This document shows positions 25,811 to 34,488 of a DNA stretch of 64,000 nt, one piece after another. Where the stretch lies: assembly GCA_947085815.1 (NCBI GenBank), contig CAMTXU010000008.1, positions 1-64,000 on the forward strand, given 5' to 3'. The position numbers and the translations under genes were made by a program. The notes below the pieces were generated by a model, which was given only the letters and a program-made list of their open reading frames with translations, did not search any database and was not told the DNA's origin. Positions within the stretch are counted from its first letter, which is position 1. Every line of letters starts with the position of its first letter. The stretch comes from Fen-1258 sp947085815. GTDB taxonomy: Bacteria > Bacteroidota > Ignavibacteria > Ignavibacteriales > Melioribacteraceae.

Positions 25811-26932
25811 ATGATGAAACTGAAATTATATTTATTCTTTTTTCTAATTCTCATCTCCCAACTGTCCACCTTGCCTGCCGGCGGGCAGGTTCTCAATTCC
25901 CAAACCGTTCGCCCCATTAAAGACGACATTGGTTTTTGCTGGAACGCAGATGAAATGAATAACTTCATTTCGTTTCTGTCGAAAGAAGACGCCGGCAGAT
26001 TAAATCAAGAATCAAAAGATCTTGTTGCCGCAATTTCGGTTCACGACGATTATCTCTACGCCGGTAAAGTTTATTATCCTCTGTTTAAAAACATCAAAGC
26101 AAAGGAAGTTGTAATCTTCGGCATTACACATGGCTCTGTCCGCAAAGAAATGGGCACTCTTTCTAATGTTTTGATTCTTGACGAGTTCGATCAATGGCGT
26201 GGACCATATAGCAATGTAAATATTTCCCCTTTAAGGGAAATTATTAAATCGAAATTACCAAAAGATGATTTCATAGTTAGCAACAAAGCTCATAGCATCG
26301 AGCACTCAATTGAAGCGATGATTCCTTTTCTCCAATATTATAATCGCGGCATAAAGATAACTCCAATCATGGTAACGCAAATGCCATTTGAAAGAATGGA
26401 GACATTGAGCAGCAGACTTACAAAAATTATTGATGAATATTTACGAGCCAACAAACTTAAATTGGGCAAAGACATTTTCTTTCTGATTTCCAACGATGCC
26501 AATCATTACGGGGAAGATTTTAATAATTCTCCTTACGGTTTAGACGCAATGGCACATAAACTTGCTACAGAGAATGATAAAAGAATTATCAAGCAAAATC
26601 TTATAGGCAAAATAGATGAGGCAAGAATAAAAAAACTTACGAAAGAAATTTGGCTCGATTCGACTAATACAAATCCAACTCCAATATGGTGTGGAAGATA
26701 CCCCATTACGTTTGGGCTTCTTACGGTTACAAAAATCTTAAACGAATTGGATATGAGCGGATTGTATGGATATCTTTTTAAATACTCCGACACATTCACT
26801 GAAAAAGTATTACCGGTTAAAAATACAAGCATGGGATTAACGGCGGTCTTTTCATACAAACACTGGTGCGGCTGGTTTACAGAGGGATTTTATTTAGAAA
26901 GTAAAAAACAGGAAGTACAAAATGAAAGGTAA
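25811..26932 (+). CDS. MEMO1-family protein (AmmeMemoRadiSam system protein B type), exported
   Basis: A 373-residue protein with a hydrophobic N-terminal signal followed by a MEMO domain: ISVHDDYLYAGKVYY (replacing the usual PHAGYxYSG), HSIEHSIEAMIPFLQ and SNDANHYGEDF. These carry the residues that bind a metal in extradiol-dioxygenase-like MEMO proteins. MEMO relatives occur with AMMECR1 and radical SAM genes; none is encoded here. The apparent export signal is unusual for the family. A GC-rich palindromic element at 25874-25889 is embedded in the signal region, encoding LPAGGQV. The gene overlaps the following methyltransferase gene by 11 bases. The biochemical role of the family is not settled. 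Confidence 0.78.
   Translation: MMKLKLYLFFFLILISQLSTLPAGGQVLNSQTVRPIKDDIGFCWNADEMNNFISFLSKEDAGRLNQESKDLVAAISVHDDYLYAGKVYYPLFKNIKAKEVVIFGITHGSVRKEMGTLSNVLILDEFDQWRGPYSNVNISPLREIIKSKLPKDDFIVSNKAHSIEHSIEAMIPFLQYYNRGIKITPIMVTQMPFERMETLSSRLTKIIDEYLRANKLKLGKDIFFLISNDANHYGEDFNNSPYGLDAMAHKLATENDKRIIKQNLIGKIDEARIKKLTKEIWLDSTNTNPTPIWCGRYPITFGLLTVTKILNELDMSGLYGYLFKYSDTFTEKVLPVKNTSMGLTAVFSYKHWCGWFTEGFYLESKKQEVQNER
25872..25891. repeat. GC-rich palindromic element in MEMO gene
   Basis: CCTGCC and GGCAGG flank a GGCG loop, an isolated GC-rich hairpin in AT-rich DNA, in frame within the signal-peptide region. Its core (GCCTGCCGG...CGGGCAG) closely matches the minus-strand reading of the centre of the repeat at 59674-59731, so both belong to one dispersed repeat family. 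Confidence 0.55.
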
Positions 26933-27569
26933 AATGGGAAACCCGTGGTTGCAAATTCCATTGGAAGATTACGAAGGACATATGTCCGCATTCAATGTTC
27001 AACAGCTTCAAATGCTTGATGAAGTATTTAAGGATATTCTTAACGAGTTCTCGCCGAAGTCATTATGTGTTTTAGGATCTACTGCAGGAAACGGATTTCA
27101 ACATTTAATACAACGGACTTTCGACCGGGTAGTTGGAGTAGATATTAATTTTAAATATACGGCTGAATGTAGAGCTTGGTTCATACAAGATGTTCCAAAC
27201 CTCCAGCTAATATGCGCCGATCTAAATGAACTTGAATTGACAGATTCAATTTTTGATTTGATTCACGCAGCATTAATTTTTGAATACGTTGATGTTGAAA
27301 AACTTCTCTCCAAAATTTACCGATGGCTTAAACCGGATGGTAGATTGTCGGTAGTATTGCAATTACCATGCGAAAACTCAGCTGCAGTTTCTGAAACACA
27401 ATACCAAAGTGTTAAAGTTCTTATACCGTTTATAAAACTTGTTGAACCGGATGAATTAAAAAGGAAAGCAGAGAAGTTGCAGTTAATCTGTGAAGAAGAA
27501 ACAGAAATAAAATTATCAACCGGGAAACGATTTATCAAAGCGTACTTTAAAAAAGAAAAGCCGGCATAA
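26922..27569 (+). CDS. Class I SAM-dependent methyltransferase
   Basis: A 215-residue Rossmann-type methyltransferase: SAM-binding CVLGSTAGNGFQHL (motif I), VVGVDIN (motif II acid), LICADLNEL, and a motif IV-like DLIHAALIFEYV followed by YRWLKPDGRLSVV. The substrate is unknown. The start overlaps the MEMO gene by 11 bases with GGAAG six bases upstream, so the two are co-translated. A strong hairpin terminator overlaps its stop codon. Confidence 0.82.
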   Translation: MKGKMGNPWLQIPLEDYEGHMSAFNVQQLQMLDEVFKDILNEFSPKSLCVLGSTAGNGFQHLIQRTFDRVVGVDINFKYTAECRAWFIQDVPNLQLICADLNELELTDSIFDLIHAALIFEYVDVEKLLSKIYRWLKPDGRLSVVLQLPCENSAAVSETQYQSVKVLIPFIKLVEPDELKRKAEKLQLICEEETEIKLSTGKRFIKAYFKKEKPA

Positions 27570-27580
27570 GCCGGCTTTCT
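27557..27580. terminator. Bidirectional terminator
   Basis: A 9-bp stem AAAGCCGGC/GCCGGCTTT with loop ATAA overlaps the methyltransferase stop codon. T-rich tracts follow on both strands, serving the plus-strand gene and the converging minus-strand gene at 27617. Confidence 0.85.
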
Positions 27581-27616
27581 TCAATCTTTCCATTATTACT
27601 TCTTTCGATTTTCTTA

Positions 27617-28864
27617 TTACTTTATCTCAACGTTATTAACAACTTTCTTCTTTCCCTTCATAAAATATGCTATCACCAGAAAAACAATTACAGCGGCGCC
27701 TCCGATATAGACCCAATTCATTTTATAACCCGGTGCTACATTTTCTTTCCAAACCGCAATTCGTTTCTCAACAGAATCTTTATTGGCTTCGGTCATCATG
27801 TTGTTCTCTATTAAAATCGGAATCCAAATCGGCTGAACTGTTTTAAAATAAACGCTATCGGTAAAAGAGTAAAAAGTATTTTCCGATTCGGAAGATTGCT
27901 TAACGCCGTAATTTTTAATCTCGTCGTCTACAAAAGAATTTACACTGTTCACAAATTGATCTCCGCTACGGAACGGAAGTACCGCCAGCTTTTGATCTCG
28001 AAAAAGTTTATTTACTTGAACCCACATCTCTTCATTTAATATCGCATTCCAATCGGCGAACATGTTGTCAATGTTTGCAATCTGTACTGCTTTATCGCGA
28101 CGGTTCAGATATACTTCCCCAAGTTTAGGACCAATTTGCCGCCAAACTTTATTAAAATCTCTATACTGTTCTTTCATTTTAGAAAGATCTTCGGAATTGG
28201 TCTGTGTAACTTTCATGAACTGAACATTATCGCTAATTGTTCGTTCTATATTGTAGAATAGATTTCCGCTGTCAACTTTTTTGAAGATTGCCTGCTTCTC
28301 GGCTTCATTAAATGTCCCCGGAGTTTTAACAAACTCTTGCAGCAGACTATCAACAATACCCCGTACAAGTTCATCACGCTGGGCTATGTTGGATTTTAAC
28401 TGGTCAACCAGCTTTGATAGCGAAGCGATCGTGGCGGCATCTTTAACGGATCTGATATTTAATTCCTTAATCTGAAAAATCAATGCTTCATTCCGCTGGC
28501 TCAGTTCAGAAACTTTGTCTTTGAGCGAACCCACCTCGGATGTAAGAGTAACGATTTGTATGAAGTCTCCTTTACGCACCTCGAGCATTCTTTCTAGCTT
28601 AGAGAATGCTTCATCGTAATTTATCTGCAAAGATTTTTCTATCAAGACTTTTGAATCTAAATACTCTGCTTTCAGTTTTTGAATATTCTCGCTTATAACT
28701 GCACACTCATCCAGAGACGCGGCATTTTTGATTGCGGATTCATATTGCTTATAGCGTGTGTCAAAATTGTTTATTTTTTCAAAATCTGATTGAGCAACTG
28801 CCGTGCGGCTCAAGACAAAAGAAGCAAGAAGAGTAACCAAAAAGAAAAATTTATTTGCTTTCAT
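27617..28864 (-). CDS. Exported coiled-coil protein with C-terminal membrane anchor
   Basis: A 415-residue protein with an N-terminal signal peptide (ending SRTAVAQS), a long helical/coiled-coil middle (residues about 95-165, with LTSEVGSLKDKVSELSQRN heptads) and one C-terminal membrane helix (WVYIGGAAVIVFLVIAYFM) followed by a short Lys-rich tail. It probably sits in the inner membrane with a large periplasmic coil. No enzymatic motif is seen and I do not recognise the family. It follows a small lipoprotein gene with a three-base gap, so both are likely parts of one envelope structure. Confidence 0.65.
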   Translation of the reverse strand: MKANKFFFLVTLLASFVLSRTAVAQSDFEKINNFDTRYKQYESAIKNAASLDECAVISENIQKLKAEYLDSKVLIEKSLQINYDEAFSKLERMLEVRKGDFIQIVTLTSEVGSLKDKVSELSQRNEALIFQIKELNIRSVKDAATIASLSKLVDQLKSNIAQRDELVRGIVDSLLQEFVKTPGTFNEAEKQAIFKKVDSGNLFYNIERTISDNVQFMKVTQTNSEDLSKMKEQYRDFNKVWRQIGPKLGEVYLNRRDKAVQIANIDNMFADWNAILNEEMWVQVNKLFRDQKLAVLPFRSGDQFVNSVNSFVDDEIKNYGVKQSSESENTFYSFTDSVYFKTVQPIWIPILIENNMMTEANKDSVEKRIAVWKENVAPGYKMNWVYIGGAAVIVFLVIAYFMKGKKKVVNNVEIK

Positions 28865-28867
28865 TTT

Positions 28868-29314
28868 TTACCTCAGAATGCCTTTATGGTTCAACAAATA
28901 TTTATTCGGTGAATCAAGCAGTTCAATGTTGGGTGATTTTTGGTTGAACGCCGGAGAGACTAAACCGGATTCAGTAACTAATATTTTATTTTCCAGTTTC
29001 ATTCCACCCTCAACTGCCATTACAACATAAACGTGCTTGAAATTTTTTGCAGTGAGATAAAGATAACCGAGCTTATCGCGGATGATTCTTATCTCTTTAC
29101 CGGCAAAATTATTTGAATCGGCAAACTCTTCGAAGAAGAGGGGTTTAACCTTAAGGGTGAACGCATATCTCTGCTCTTCTATAAATCCCTTGCCGTCAAC
29201 TTTAAGAGCATTTTCGATTGGCCAGGAAAAGTCTGCCGGCTTTAGTGTAAGCGATGAACAGGACGTTATGGTCAAAACAAGTATGGAAACAAAAAAATAT
29301 TTCAAATAGCGCAT
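28868..29314 (-). CDS. Small lipoprotein of unknown function
   Basis: A 148-residue exported protein starting MRYLKYFFVSILVLTITSC, with the lipobox Cys at 19. I chose ATG 29314 because GGAG lies six bases upstream and it opens the signal peptide; the longer frame upstream has no such features. The mature part is strand-rich (RYAFTLKVKPLFF, KHVYVVMAVEGG). It lies three bases ahead of the coiled-coil membrane protein, as an operon. The family is not recognised. Confidence 0.65.
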   Translation of the reverse strand: MRYLKYFFVSILVLTITSCSSLTLKPADFSWPIENALKVDGKGFIEEQRYAFTLKVKPLFFEEFADSNNFAGKEIRIIRDKLGYLYLTAKNFKHVYVVMAVEGGMKLENKILVTESGLVSPAFNQKSPNIELLDSPNKYLLNHKGILR

Positions 29315-29385
29315 AAATTTCTCCGAGGTAAAAATTAACCAATTAAAGTTACTTATTTTGATTCTCATTTGTAATAGATGTTGCC

Positions 29386-29394
29386 TATTTTTGT
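29386..29394 (+). promoter_or_regulatory. -7 promoter box before MFS gene
   Basis: TATTTTTGT fits the Bacteroidota TAnnTTTG(C/T) element. It lies inside a longer possible reading frame starting at 29378, and so supports the downstream ATG at 29441 as the true start. Confidence 0.4.
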
Positions 29395-29440
29395 GAAGGT
29401 TTCCACAATACAGAACGGCAGAACGAGTTATGATATACCA

Positions 29441-30646
29441 ATGAATCCCTGGCGTGGACTTCAAAATATTCCGCGGAATGTTTGGCTTGTAACATTCACA
29501 ACCCTTATCAACCGAAGCGGAACAATGGTGCTTCCATTTCTGGTAATATATATGACAACAAGAATAAATGTGAGCACCGGTGCGGCGGGATTAGTGCTTG
29601 CGTTCTATGGCGCCGGAGCTTTTATAACCGCGCCCTTCGTAGGAAAATTGAGCGACAAACTCGGTTCGTTGTTCGTTATGAAGGCTTCATTAATCCTCAC
29701 CGGGCTGATAATAATATTGTATTCGTTCATTCAAAATTTTTATGCAATTCTAGGAATAACACTTTTATGGTCGGTCATCAGCGAGGCATTCCGCCCGGCA
29801 AACCTTTCTCTTATTTCCAATGAAACCGAACCGGTACAGCGCAAAACTGCATTCGCTCTTAATCGACTTGCAGTAAATCTTGGGATGAGCATTGGACCGG
29901 TCATCGGGGGATTTCTCTCCGCAATTAATTTTTCACTTTTGTTTTATGTTAATGGCGTTACTTCCATACTAGCAGGAATATTTTTAATGATTGCTAATAT
30001 ACAACCAAGGCAAAAAGCCAATTACGATAAAACTCAAGAACCCCCGGTCACAAAAAGAATTTCAGAATCAATTTTCAATGACAAACAATTTTTACTCTTT
30101 ATGCTGGCTCTTATTCCAGTCGAGTTGGTTTTTTTTCAAATGCTCGGTGGTCTTCCACTCTATATTGTAGAAAAATTAAAATATTCTACTGCGACGTTTG
30201 GTATACTCATGGCTGTTAATACCGTATTGATTATTATAGTTGAAGTTCCTCTAAATAACGCAATGGCACATTGGGACGACCGGAAATCTTTAGCACTCGG
30301 TGCTTTTCTTTGTGCAATCGGTTTTGGTGCAATGGCATTCTCTCAGAGTTTGATTCTAATTGTAGCCACAATAATTATTTGGACTTTCGGCGAGATGATT
30401 TTCTTCCCATCGAGCACATCATACACCGCAATTTTATCCCCTGAAAAAAGACGTGGCGAATATATGGGGTATTTTCAGATGACATTTAGTTTTTCTATGA
30501 TGATCGGACCATGGATTGGTGTGGTTGTTCTGGATAAATTTGGGTCAATTTATTTATGGGGCGGAGCGTTTATATTGAGTTTTATTTCCGTAGTTATGTT
30601 CTTATTTTTAAAAAGCGCACAGAAAAAATTTAACGTGATTAATTAA
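29441..30646 (+). CDS. MFS transporter, multidrug-efflux type
   Basis: About 401 residues with twelve hydrophobic segments. The loop between segments 2 and 3 has the MFS signature GKLSDKLGS, and the second half has a partial copy (NAMAHWDDRKSLALG). Other features are NRLAVNLGMSIGPVIGG in segment 5 and GPWIGVVVLDKFG. This matches drug:H+ antiporter-like MFS proteins of the MdtG/YajR sort. I start it at ATG 29441 because a promoter box lies upstream at 29386. The substrate is unknown. It is followed by an AraC-family regulator gene. Confidence 0.82.
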   Translation: MNPWRGLQNIPRNVWLVTFTTLINRSGTMVLPFLVIYMTTRINVSTGAAGLVLAFYGAGAFITAPFVGKLSDKLGSLFVMKASLILTGLIIILYSFIQNFYAILGITLLWSVISEAFRPANLSLISNETEPVQRKTAFALNRLAVNLGMSIGPVIGGFLSAINFSLLFYVNGVTSILAGIFLMIANIQPRQKANYDKTQEPPVTKRISESIFNDKQFLLFMLALIPVELVFFQMLGGLPLYIVEKLKYSTATFGILMAVNTVLIIIVEVPLNNAMAHWDDRKSLALGAFLCAIGFGAMAFSQSLILIVATIIIWTFGEMIFFPSSTSYTAILSPEKRRGEYMGYFQMTFSFSMMIGPWIGVVVLDKFGSIYLWGGAFILSFISVVMFLFLKSAQKKFNVIN

Positions 30647-30707
30647 AAGTTACGTTCAAAAAAGCGGGTATGAAATCTCTGCATTTGCTATAGAAGGCGG
30701 TAATTCT

Positions 30708-31496
30708 ATGACAGAACAAAATAATTTTCTCTTCCTGTGGGAAGGTATCTTTTTGTTTATTGGCAGTGCCCTTGAAACTCATACACATGAGCATCACGCG
30801 ATCCAAATTATTATTAGTGCAGGAACTCCTTTTCAGATGAAAGTAGAAAACAAAGCATGGAAAAGGTTTTCTTCTTTGATTATTGACTCCGATCAACCCC
30901 ATCAATGCAAGGCATTAAACAGCAGAATATTCTTTTTAAGTATTGATCCGGAAGTTTCAACAGCTCGCGCATTGAGAAAAAATTTTTTGAGCAAATCATC
31001 TTTTCAATCGCTTCCTAAAAAAGATGTCCTTTCCTTTTCAACAAATTTGCAAAAACTAATTGCATTAGAGGCAGATTGTAAAAGTGTTTTTGCAATTATC
31101 AATCAGTTTATAAATAACTTAATATACTCGGAACATATTCAACGCGTCATTGATGAAAGAATACAACTCGTAATTCAAATTATAAAAAGTTCGTTGAAGA
31201 ATAAAATCACCCTTAAAAATCTTGCGGAAAAAATTTTTGTCTCAGAAGGACGATTGACTCATCTGTTTAAGGAACAGGTCGGAATCCCAATAAGAAAATA
31301 TATTTTATGGTCAAGGTTGAATCTTGCTACTCAAAAAATTATCAATAACGAAAATTTTACTCAAGCTGCGCATAACTCCGGTTTTTCAGATTCTGCACAT
31401 TTCAGCCGAACATTTACGAAAATGTTTGGTTTGGTCCCCTCCTCAATTTTAAAAAATAGCCAGAACATTCAAGCTTATGTTTGTTCACACCAGTAA
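30708..31496 (+). CDS. AraC-family transcriptional regulator
   Basis: A 262-residue protein with an N-terminal cupin-like sensor (THTHEHHAIQIIISAGTPF, with a His cluster) and a C-terminal double helix-turn-helix: ITLKNLAEKIFVSEGRLTHL and AAHNSGFSDSAHFSRTFTKM, ending in the typical FGLVPSSI. It should bind DNA and switch neighbouring genes in response to a small ligand. Likely targets are the reductase gene immediately downstream (61 bases away) or the MFS gene upstream. The ligand is unknown. Confidence 0.88.
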   Translation: MTEQNNFLFLWEGIFLFIGSALETHTHEHHAIQIIISAGTPFQMKVENKAWKRFSSLIIDSDQPHQCKALNSRIFFLSIDPEVSTARALRKNFLSKSSFQSLPKKDVLSFSTNLQKLIALEADCKSVFAIINQFINNLIYSEHIQRVIDERIQLVIQIIKSSLKNKITLKNLAEKIFVSEGRLTHLFKEQVGIPIRKYILWSRLNLATQKIINNENFTQAAHNSGFSDSAHFSRTFTKMFGLVPSSILKNSQNIQAYVCSHQ

Positions 31497-31556
31497 ATTT
31501 GCAACGTCAATATAAATTGTGTTGCACATTATCAAAAAGAATTTTTTAGGAAGAAG

Positions 31557-32579
31557 ATGAAAACATATAAAAGAATTATTGCCGCACGCCGTGGCGGACC
31601 AGAAGTTCTGCAACTTATCGAAGAAAAAATGACAGAGCCAAGGCATTATCAAGCGAGAATAAAAATTCTTACAGCAGGCGTTTCATTTGCGGATGTTCTT
31701 ATGCGAGAAGGAGTTTATATCGGAATGCCGAAGTTTCCTTTTTCGCCGGGTTATGATATAGTCGGAATTGTTGATCAAGTCGGTTCCAAAGTTTCAAAAG
31801 TTAGAAGAGGACAAATAGTTGCCGCGTTAACTGTTACAGGGGGATATTCACAATACATCTTTCTTAACGAAGATGAATTAATTATTGTGCCGGATGATAT
31901 CGCGCCCGAAGAAGCTGTAAGTGTTGTTCTAAATTATATAACTGCATACCAAATGCTGCACCGAACTGCAAAGATTAAAAAAGGAGAAAAAATTTTAATC
32001 CACGGAGCTGCAGGTGGAGTCGGAACAGCGTTGCTTCAACTTGGAAAATTACATGAACTAAAAATGTTCGGAACAGCTTCTACAGGAAAACTTGCGTTGA
32101 TAAAAAAACTTGGTGGAATTCCAATTGATTATAAAAACGAAAACTTTGTTAAGAGTATAAGAAAATTGACTGGCGATGGGGTAGATGCTGTATTTGAAGG
32201 GACAGGCGAACTTGGTAATAGCTCCTATAAAACGCTACGTGAAGGAGGTAGATTAATTATTTACGGTATATCATCTATGCTTATTAATGGAAGAAGAAAT
32301 ATTTTCAAAGTAATAGGAACATATTTACGATTAAGCATATTTCTTAGAAACATCATTCCAAATAGAAAGAAAGTTCTGATGTATCAGATAACAAAATATA
32401 AAAAACAGCACCCTGAGTGGTTTCGGGAAGATCTTCTCACGCTCTTTGATCTTCTCAAGGAAAAAAAGATCAACCCGGTAATTGCCGAAAAGATACACAT
32501 GGAAAAAGCAGCTGAAGCACACCGGTTATTAAACAAATCGTCTATCGGCGGAAAGATAGTGCTTATCTGTAACCAATAA
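31557..32579 (+). CDS. Medium-chain NADPH:quinone/enone reductase (zinc-free)
   Basis: A 340-residue medium-chain dehydrogenase/reductase. The N-terminal catalytic domain (FADVLMREGVY, FSPGYDIVGIV) resembles quinone oxidoreductase/VAT-1-like proteins and lacks the zinc ligands of alcohol dehydrogenases. The Rossmann motif is GAAGGVGTALLQLG (about 165-178). It probably reduces quinones or alpha,beta-unsaturated carbonyls with NADPH in the cytoplasm. It follows the AraC regulator, which may control it in answer to reactive carbonyls. Confidence 0.85.
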   Translation: MKTYKRIIAARRGGPEVLQLIEEKMTEPRHYQARIKILTAGVSFADVLMREGVYIGMPKFPFSPGYDIVGIVDQVGSKVSKVRRGQIVAALTVTGGYSQYIFLNEDELIIVPDDIAPEEAVSVVLNYITAYQMLHRTAKIKKGEKILIHGAAGGVGTALLQLGKLHELKMFGTASTGKLALIKKLGGIPIDYKNENFVKSIRKLTGDGVDAVFEGTGELGNSSYKTLREGGRLIIYGISSMLINGRRNIFKVIGTYLRLSIFLRNIIPNRKKVLMYQITKYKKQHPEWFREDLLTLFDLLKEKKINPVIAEKIHMEKAAEAHRLLNKSSIGGKIVLICNQ

Positions 32580-32699
32580 TTTCTTGCAATAAATTATTGA
32601 AATAGGGAAGAAAGAAGTATTATTAAAATAAATTAAACGGCTATTACTTGAATTAGCAGCTAACATTTTAAGGATTTATAATTTTTTTAATAGGAATAA

Positions 32700-33653
32700 A
32701 TGAATAAGATAAATTCGTTGGAAAAAATATTGATCGGCGGGATAGAACAGTGGGTTTTAATCCGTGGTAGCGATGATTCAAAGCCAGTTTTACTTTTTGT
32801 CCAAGCAGGTCCCGGCTTTCCAATAATACCGGAAGCGAACGCAATGGAAAATAAATTAAAATTGGAAAACCATTTTGTTGTTATTTATTGGGATCAACGA
32901 GGATGCGGGAAATCGTTCAATAAAAATATTCCACCTGCGTCTATAAATCTTGATCAACTTGTTTTCGATACAAATGAGCTTGTAGATAAACTAAAAGAAA
33001 GATTGGGTGTGCAAAAAATATTTATTGTTGGGTTTTCCATTGGCGCAACGATTGCGATGAAAGCGGTAACACTGCGTCCGGAAAACTATCGTCTGTTTGT
33101 TGCCGTTGGAATTGATGTAAAAATGGACGAAGCAGAAATGTCGGCTTATAGTTTTGCTTTGAAAGAAGCGAATGCGCGCAAAAAGGTAAAGGCAATAAAA
33201 GAGCTTGAAAAAATCGGCAAGCCTCCCCATACTGAACATAAAAAATTTCAAGTACGGGTAAAATGGGTAACAAATTTCGGCGGGGTTTATATCAACGAGA
33301 CTTATGATTCAATTCTGAGAACAACTTTGAAGAATATGTTTTTCACCCGCGAGTACTCTCTGCTTGATATTGTGAGAACAGTACGAGGAATGAATTTCTC
33401 ACAGAAAAAGATACTATCAGAATTGAGCTCGCTCAATATGCTCGAGAATGAACATCAAATAGATGTTCCGGTAATTTTTATTCAAGGAACGCACGATATG
33501 GTGGCTCCGTTAAAACTTTCCGAGAAACTTTTTCTGAAAATAATAGCTTCCGGAGGAAAACAGTTTATCCGTTTCGATAATTCCGCTCATATGCCGCATT
33601 ATGAAGAATCGGAAAAATTTAGAAATGTAATTTTAGATGCAATAAAAAATTGA
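32700..33653 (+). CDS. Alpha/beta hydrolase (prolyl-aminopeptidase-like)
   Basis: A 317-residue alpha/beta-hydrolase with oxyanion-hole region AGPGFPII, WDQRGCGKS, nucleophile elbow GFSIG, catalytic Asp in GTHDMVAP and His in SAHMPHYE. The triad is complete. The WDQRGCGKS stretch resembles proline iminopeptidases, but no specific substrate can be assigned. It has its own 120-base upstream spacer with no obvious hairpin. Confidence 0.83.
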   Translation: MNKINSLEKILIGGIEQWVLIRGSDDSKPVLLFVQAGPGFPIIPEANAMENKLKLENHFVVIYWDQRGCGKSFNKNIPPASINLDQLVFDTNELVDKLKERLGVQKIFIVGFSIGATIAMKAVTLRPENYRLFVAVGIDVKMDEAEMSAYSFALKEANARKKVKAIKELEKIGKPPHTEHKKFQVRVKWVTNFGGVYINETYDSILRTTLKNMFFTREYSLLDIVRTVRGMNFSQKKILSELSSLNMLENEHQIDVPVIFIQGTHDMVAPLKLSEKLFLKIIASGGKQFIRFDNSAHMPHYEESEKFRNVILDAIKN

Positions 33654-33805
33654 TATGTGTTTATGTTTGGTCGGATTAATTTATAGAAAAATATTTATAA
33701 AGGATCAAACACGTCTTTGATCAAAATAAAATTACTTCCCTAATTTGTTCTCAATATTTATATTTTACACACAAATCATAAACAATATCAGAAAGGAACA
33801 CCAAA

Positions 33806-34381
33806 ATGAAGTTCAAAACATTATTCAGTTTGTTATTTGTAATCTTCTTTTCAACATCTGCAAACTTTGCTCAGCAGGGAGATCAAGCAGAGATGATGAA
33901 AAAGTGGCAGGAGTATATGACTCCAGGAACCGCTCATCAAGAATTTGCGCAAGCAGTTGGTAATTGGAAAGCATCGGTAACCTCCTATATGGGTGGTCAA
34001 GAAATGAAATCCGAAGGGAGCGCCATACACGAAATGATTCTCGGCGGAAGATATCTGAAATCCACCTTCAAGGGAAATATGATGGGAATGCCCTTCGAAG
34101 GAATGAGTTTAGATGCATTCGACAACGCAACTAAAGAATACATAAATGTTTGGATTGATTCCTTTGGAACAGGAATTATGCTCATGAAAGGAAAGAAAGA
34201 CGATAAATCGAAAGAGATTGTTTACACGGGAACGATGGTTGACCCGATGACTGGAAAAGACAGCATGGTAAAAAATGTAATTAAAAACATAGATGCTGAT
34301 CATCAACTTATGGTAATGTATATGATCGAAGACGGCAAAGAAGTAAAAAACATGGAGATTGAATATACAAGAGTGAAATGA
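33806..34381 (+). CDS. Exported DUF1579 protein
   Basis: A 191-residue protein with a cleavable signal (MKFKTLFSLLFVIFFSTSANFAQ trimmed near residue 22). The mature domain shows the DUF1579 pattern: VGNWKASVTSYMGG, GGRYLKSTFKGNMMGMPFEG, DSFGTGIMLMKG, KNVIKNIDADHQLMVMY. The family is a lipocalin-like barrel of unknown role, common in soil and marine bacteria. AAAGGAAC lies before the ATG. A terminator hairpin follows 30 bases after the stop. Confidence 0.8.
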   Translation: MKFKTLFSLLFVIFFSTSANFAQQGDQAEMMKKWQEYMTPGTAHQEFAQAVGNWKASVTSYMGGQEMKSEGSAIHEMILGGRYLKSTFKGNMMGMPFEGMSLDAFDNATKEYINVWIDSFGTGIMLMKGKKDDKSKEIVYTGTMVDPMTGKDSMVKNVIKNIDADHQLMVMYMIEDGKEVKNMEIEYTRVK

Positions 34382-34413
34382 CAAGCTTCATCATCGCGTT
34401 GAAGTTGAGCATT

Positions 34414-34450
34414 AAAAAAACCCGGATTTGATTTACGGTTCGGGTTTTCT
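34414..34450 (+). terminator. Terminator after DUF1579 gene
   Basis: AAAAACCCG pairs with CGGGTTTTC around a 16-base AT-rich loop, with a T-rich end on the plus strand and an A-run upstream, so it may also work for the converging gene. Confidence 0.65.
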
Positions 34451-34488
34451 ATTTATTTCCCACGGTTCTTACTTGCTGAAATTCTTTT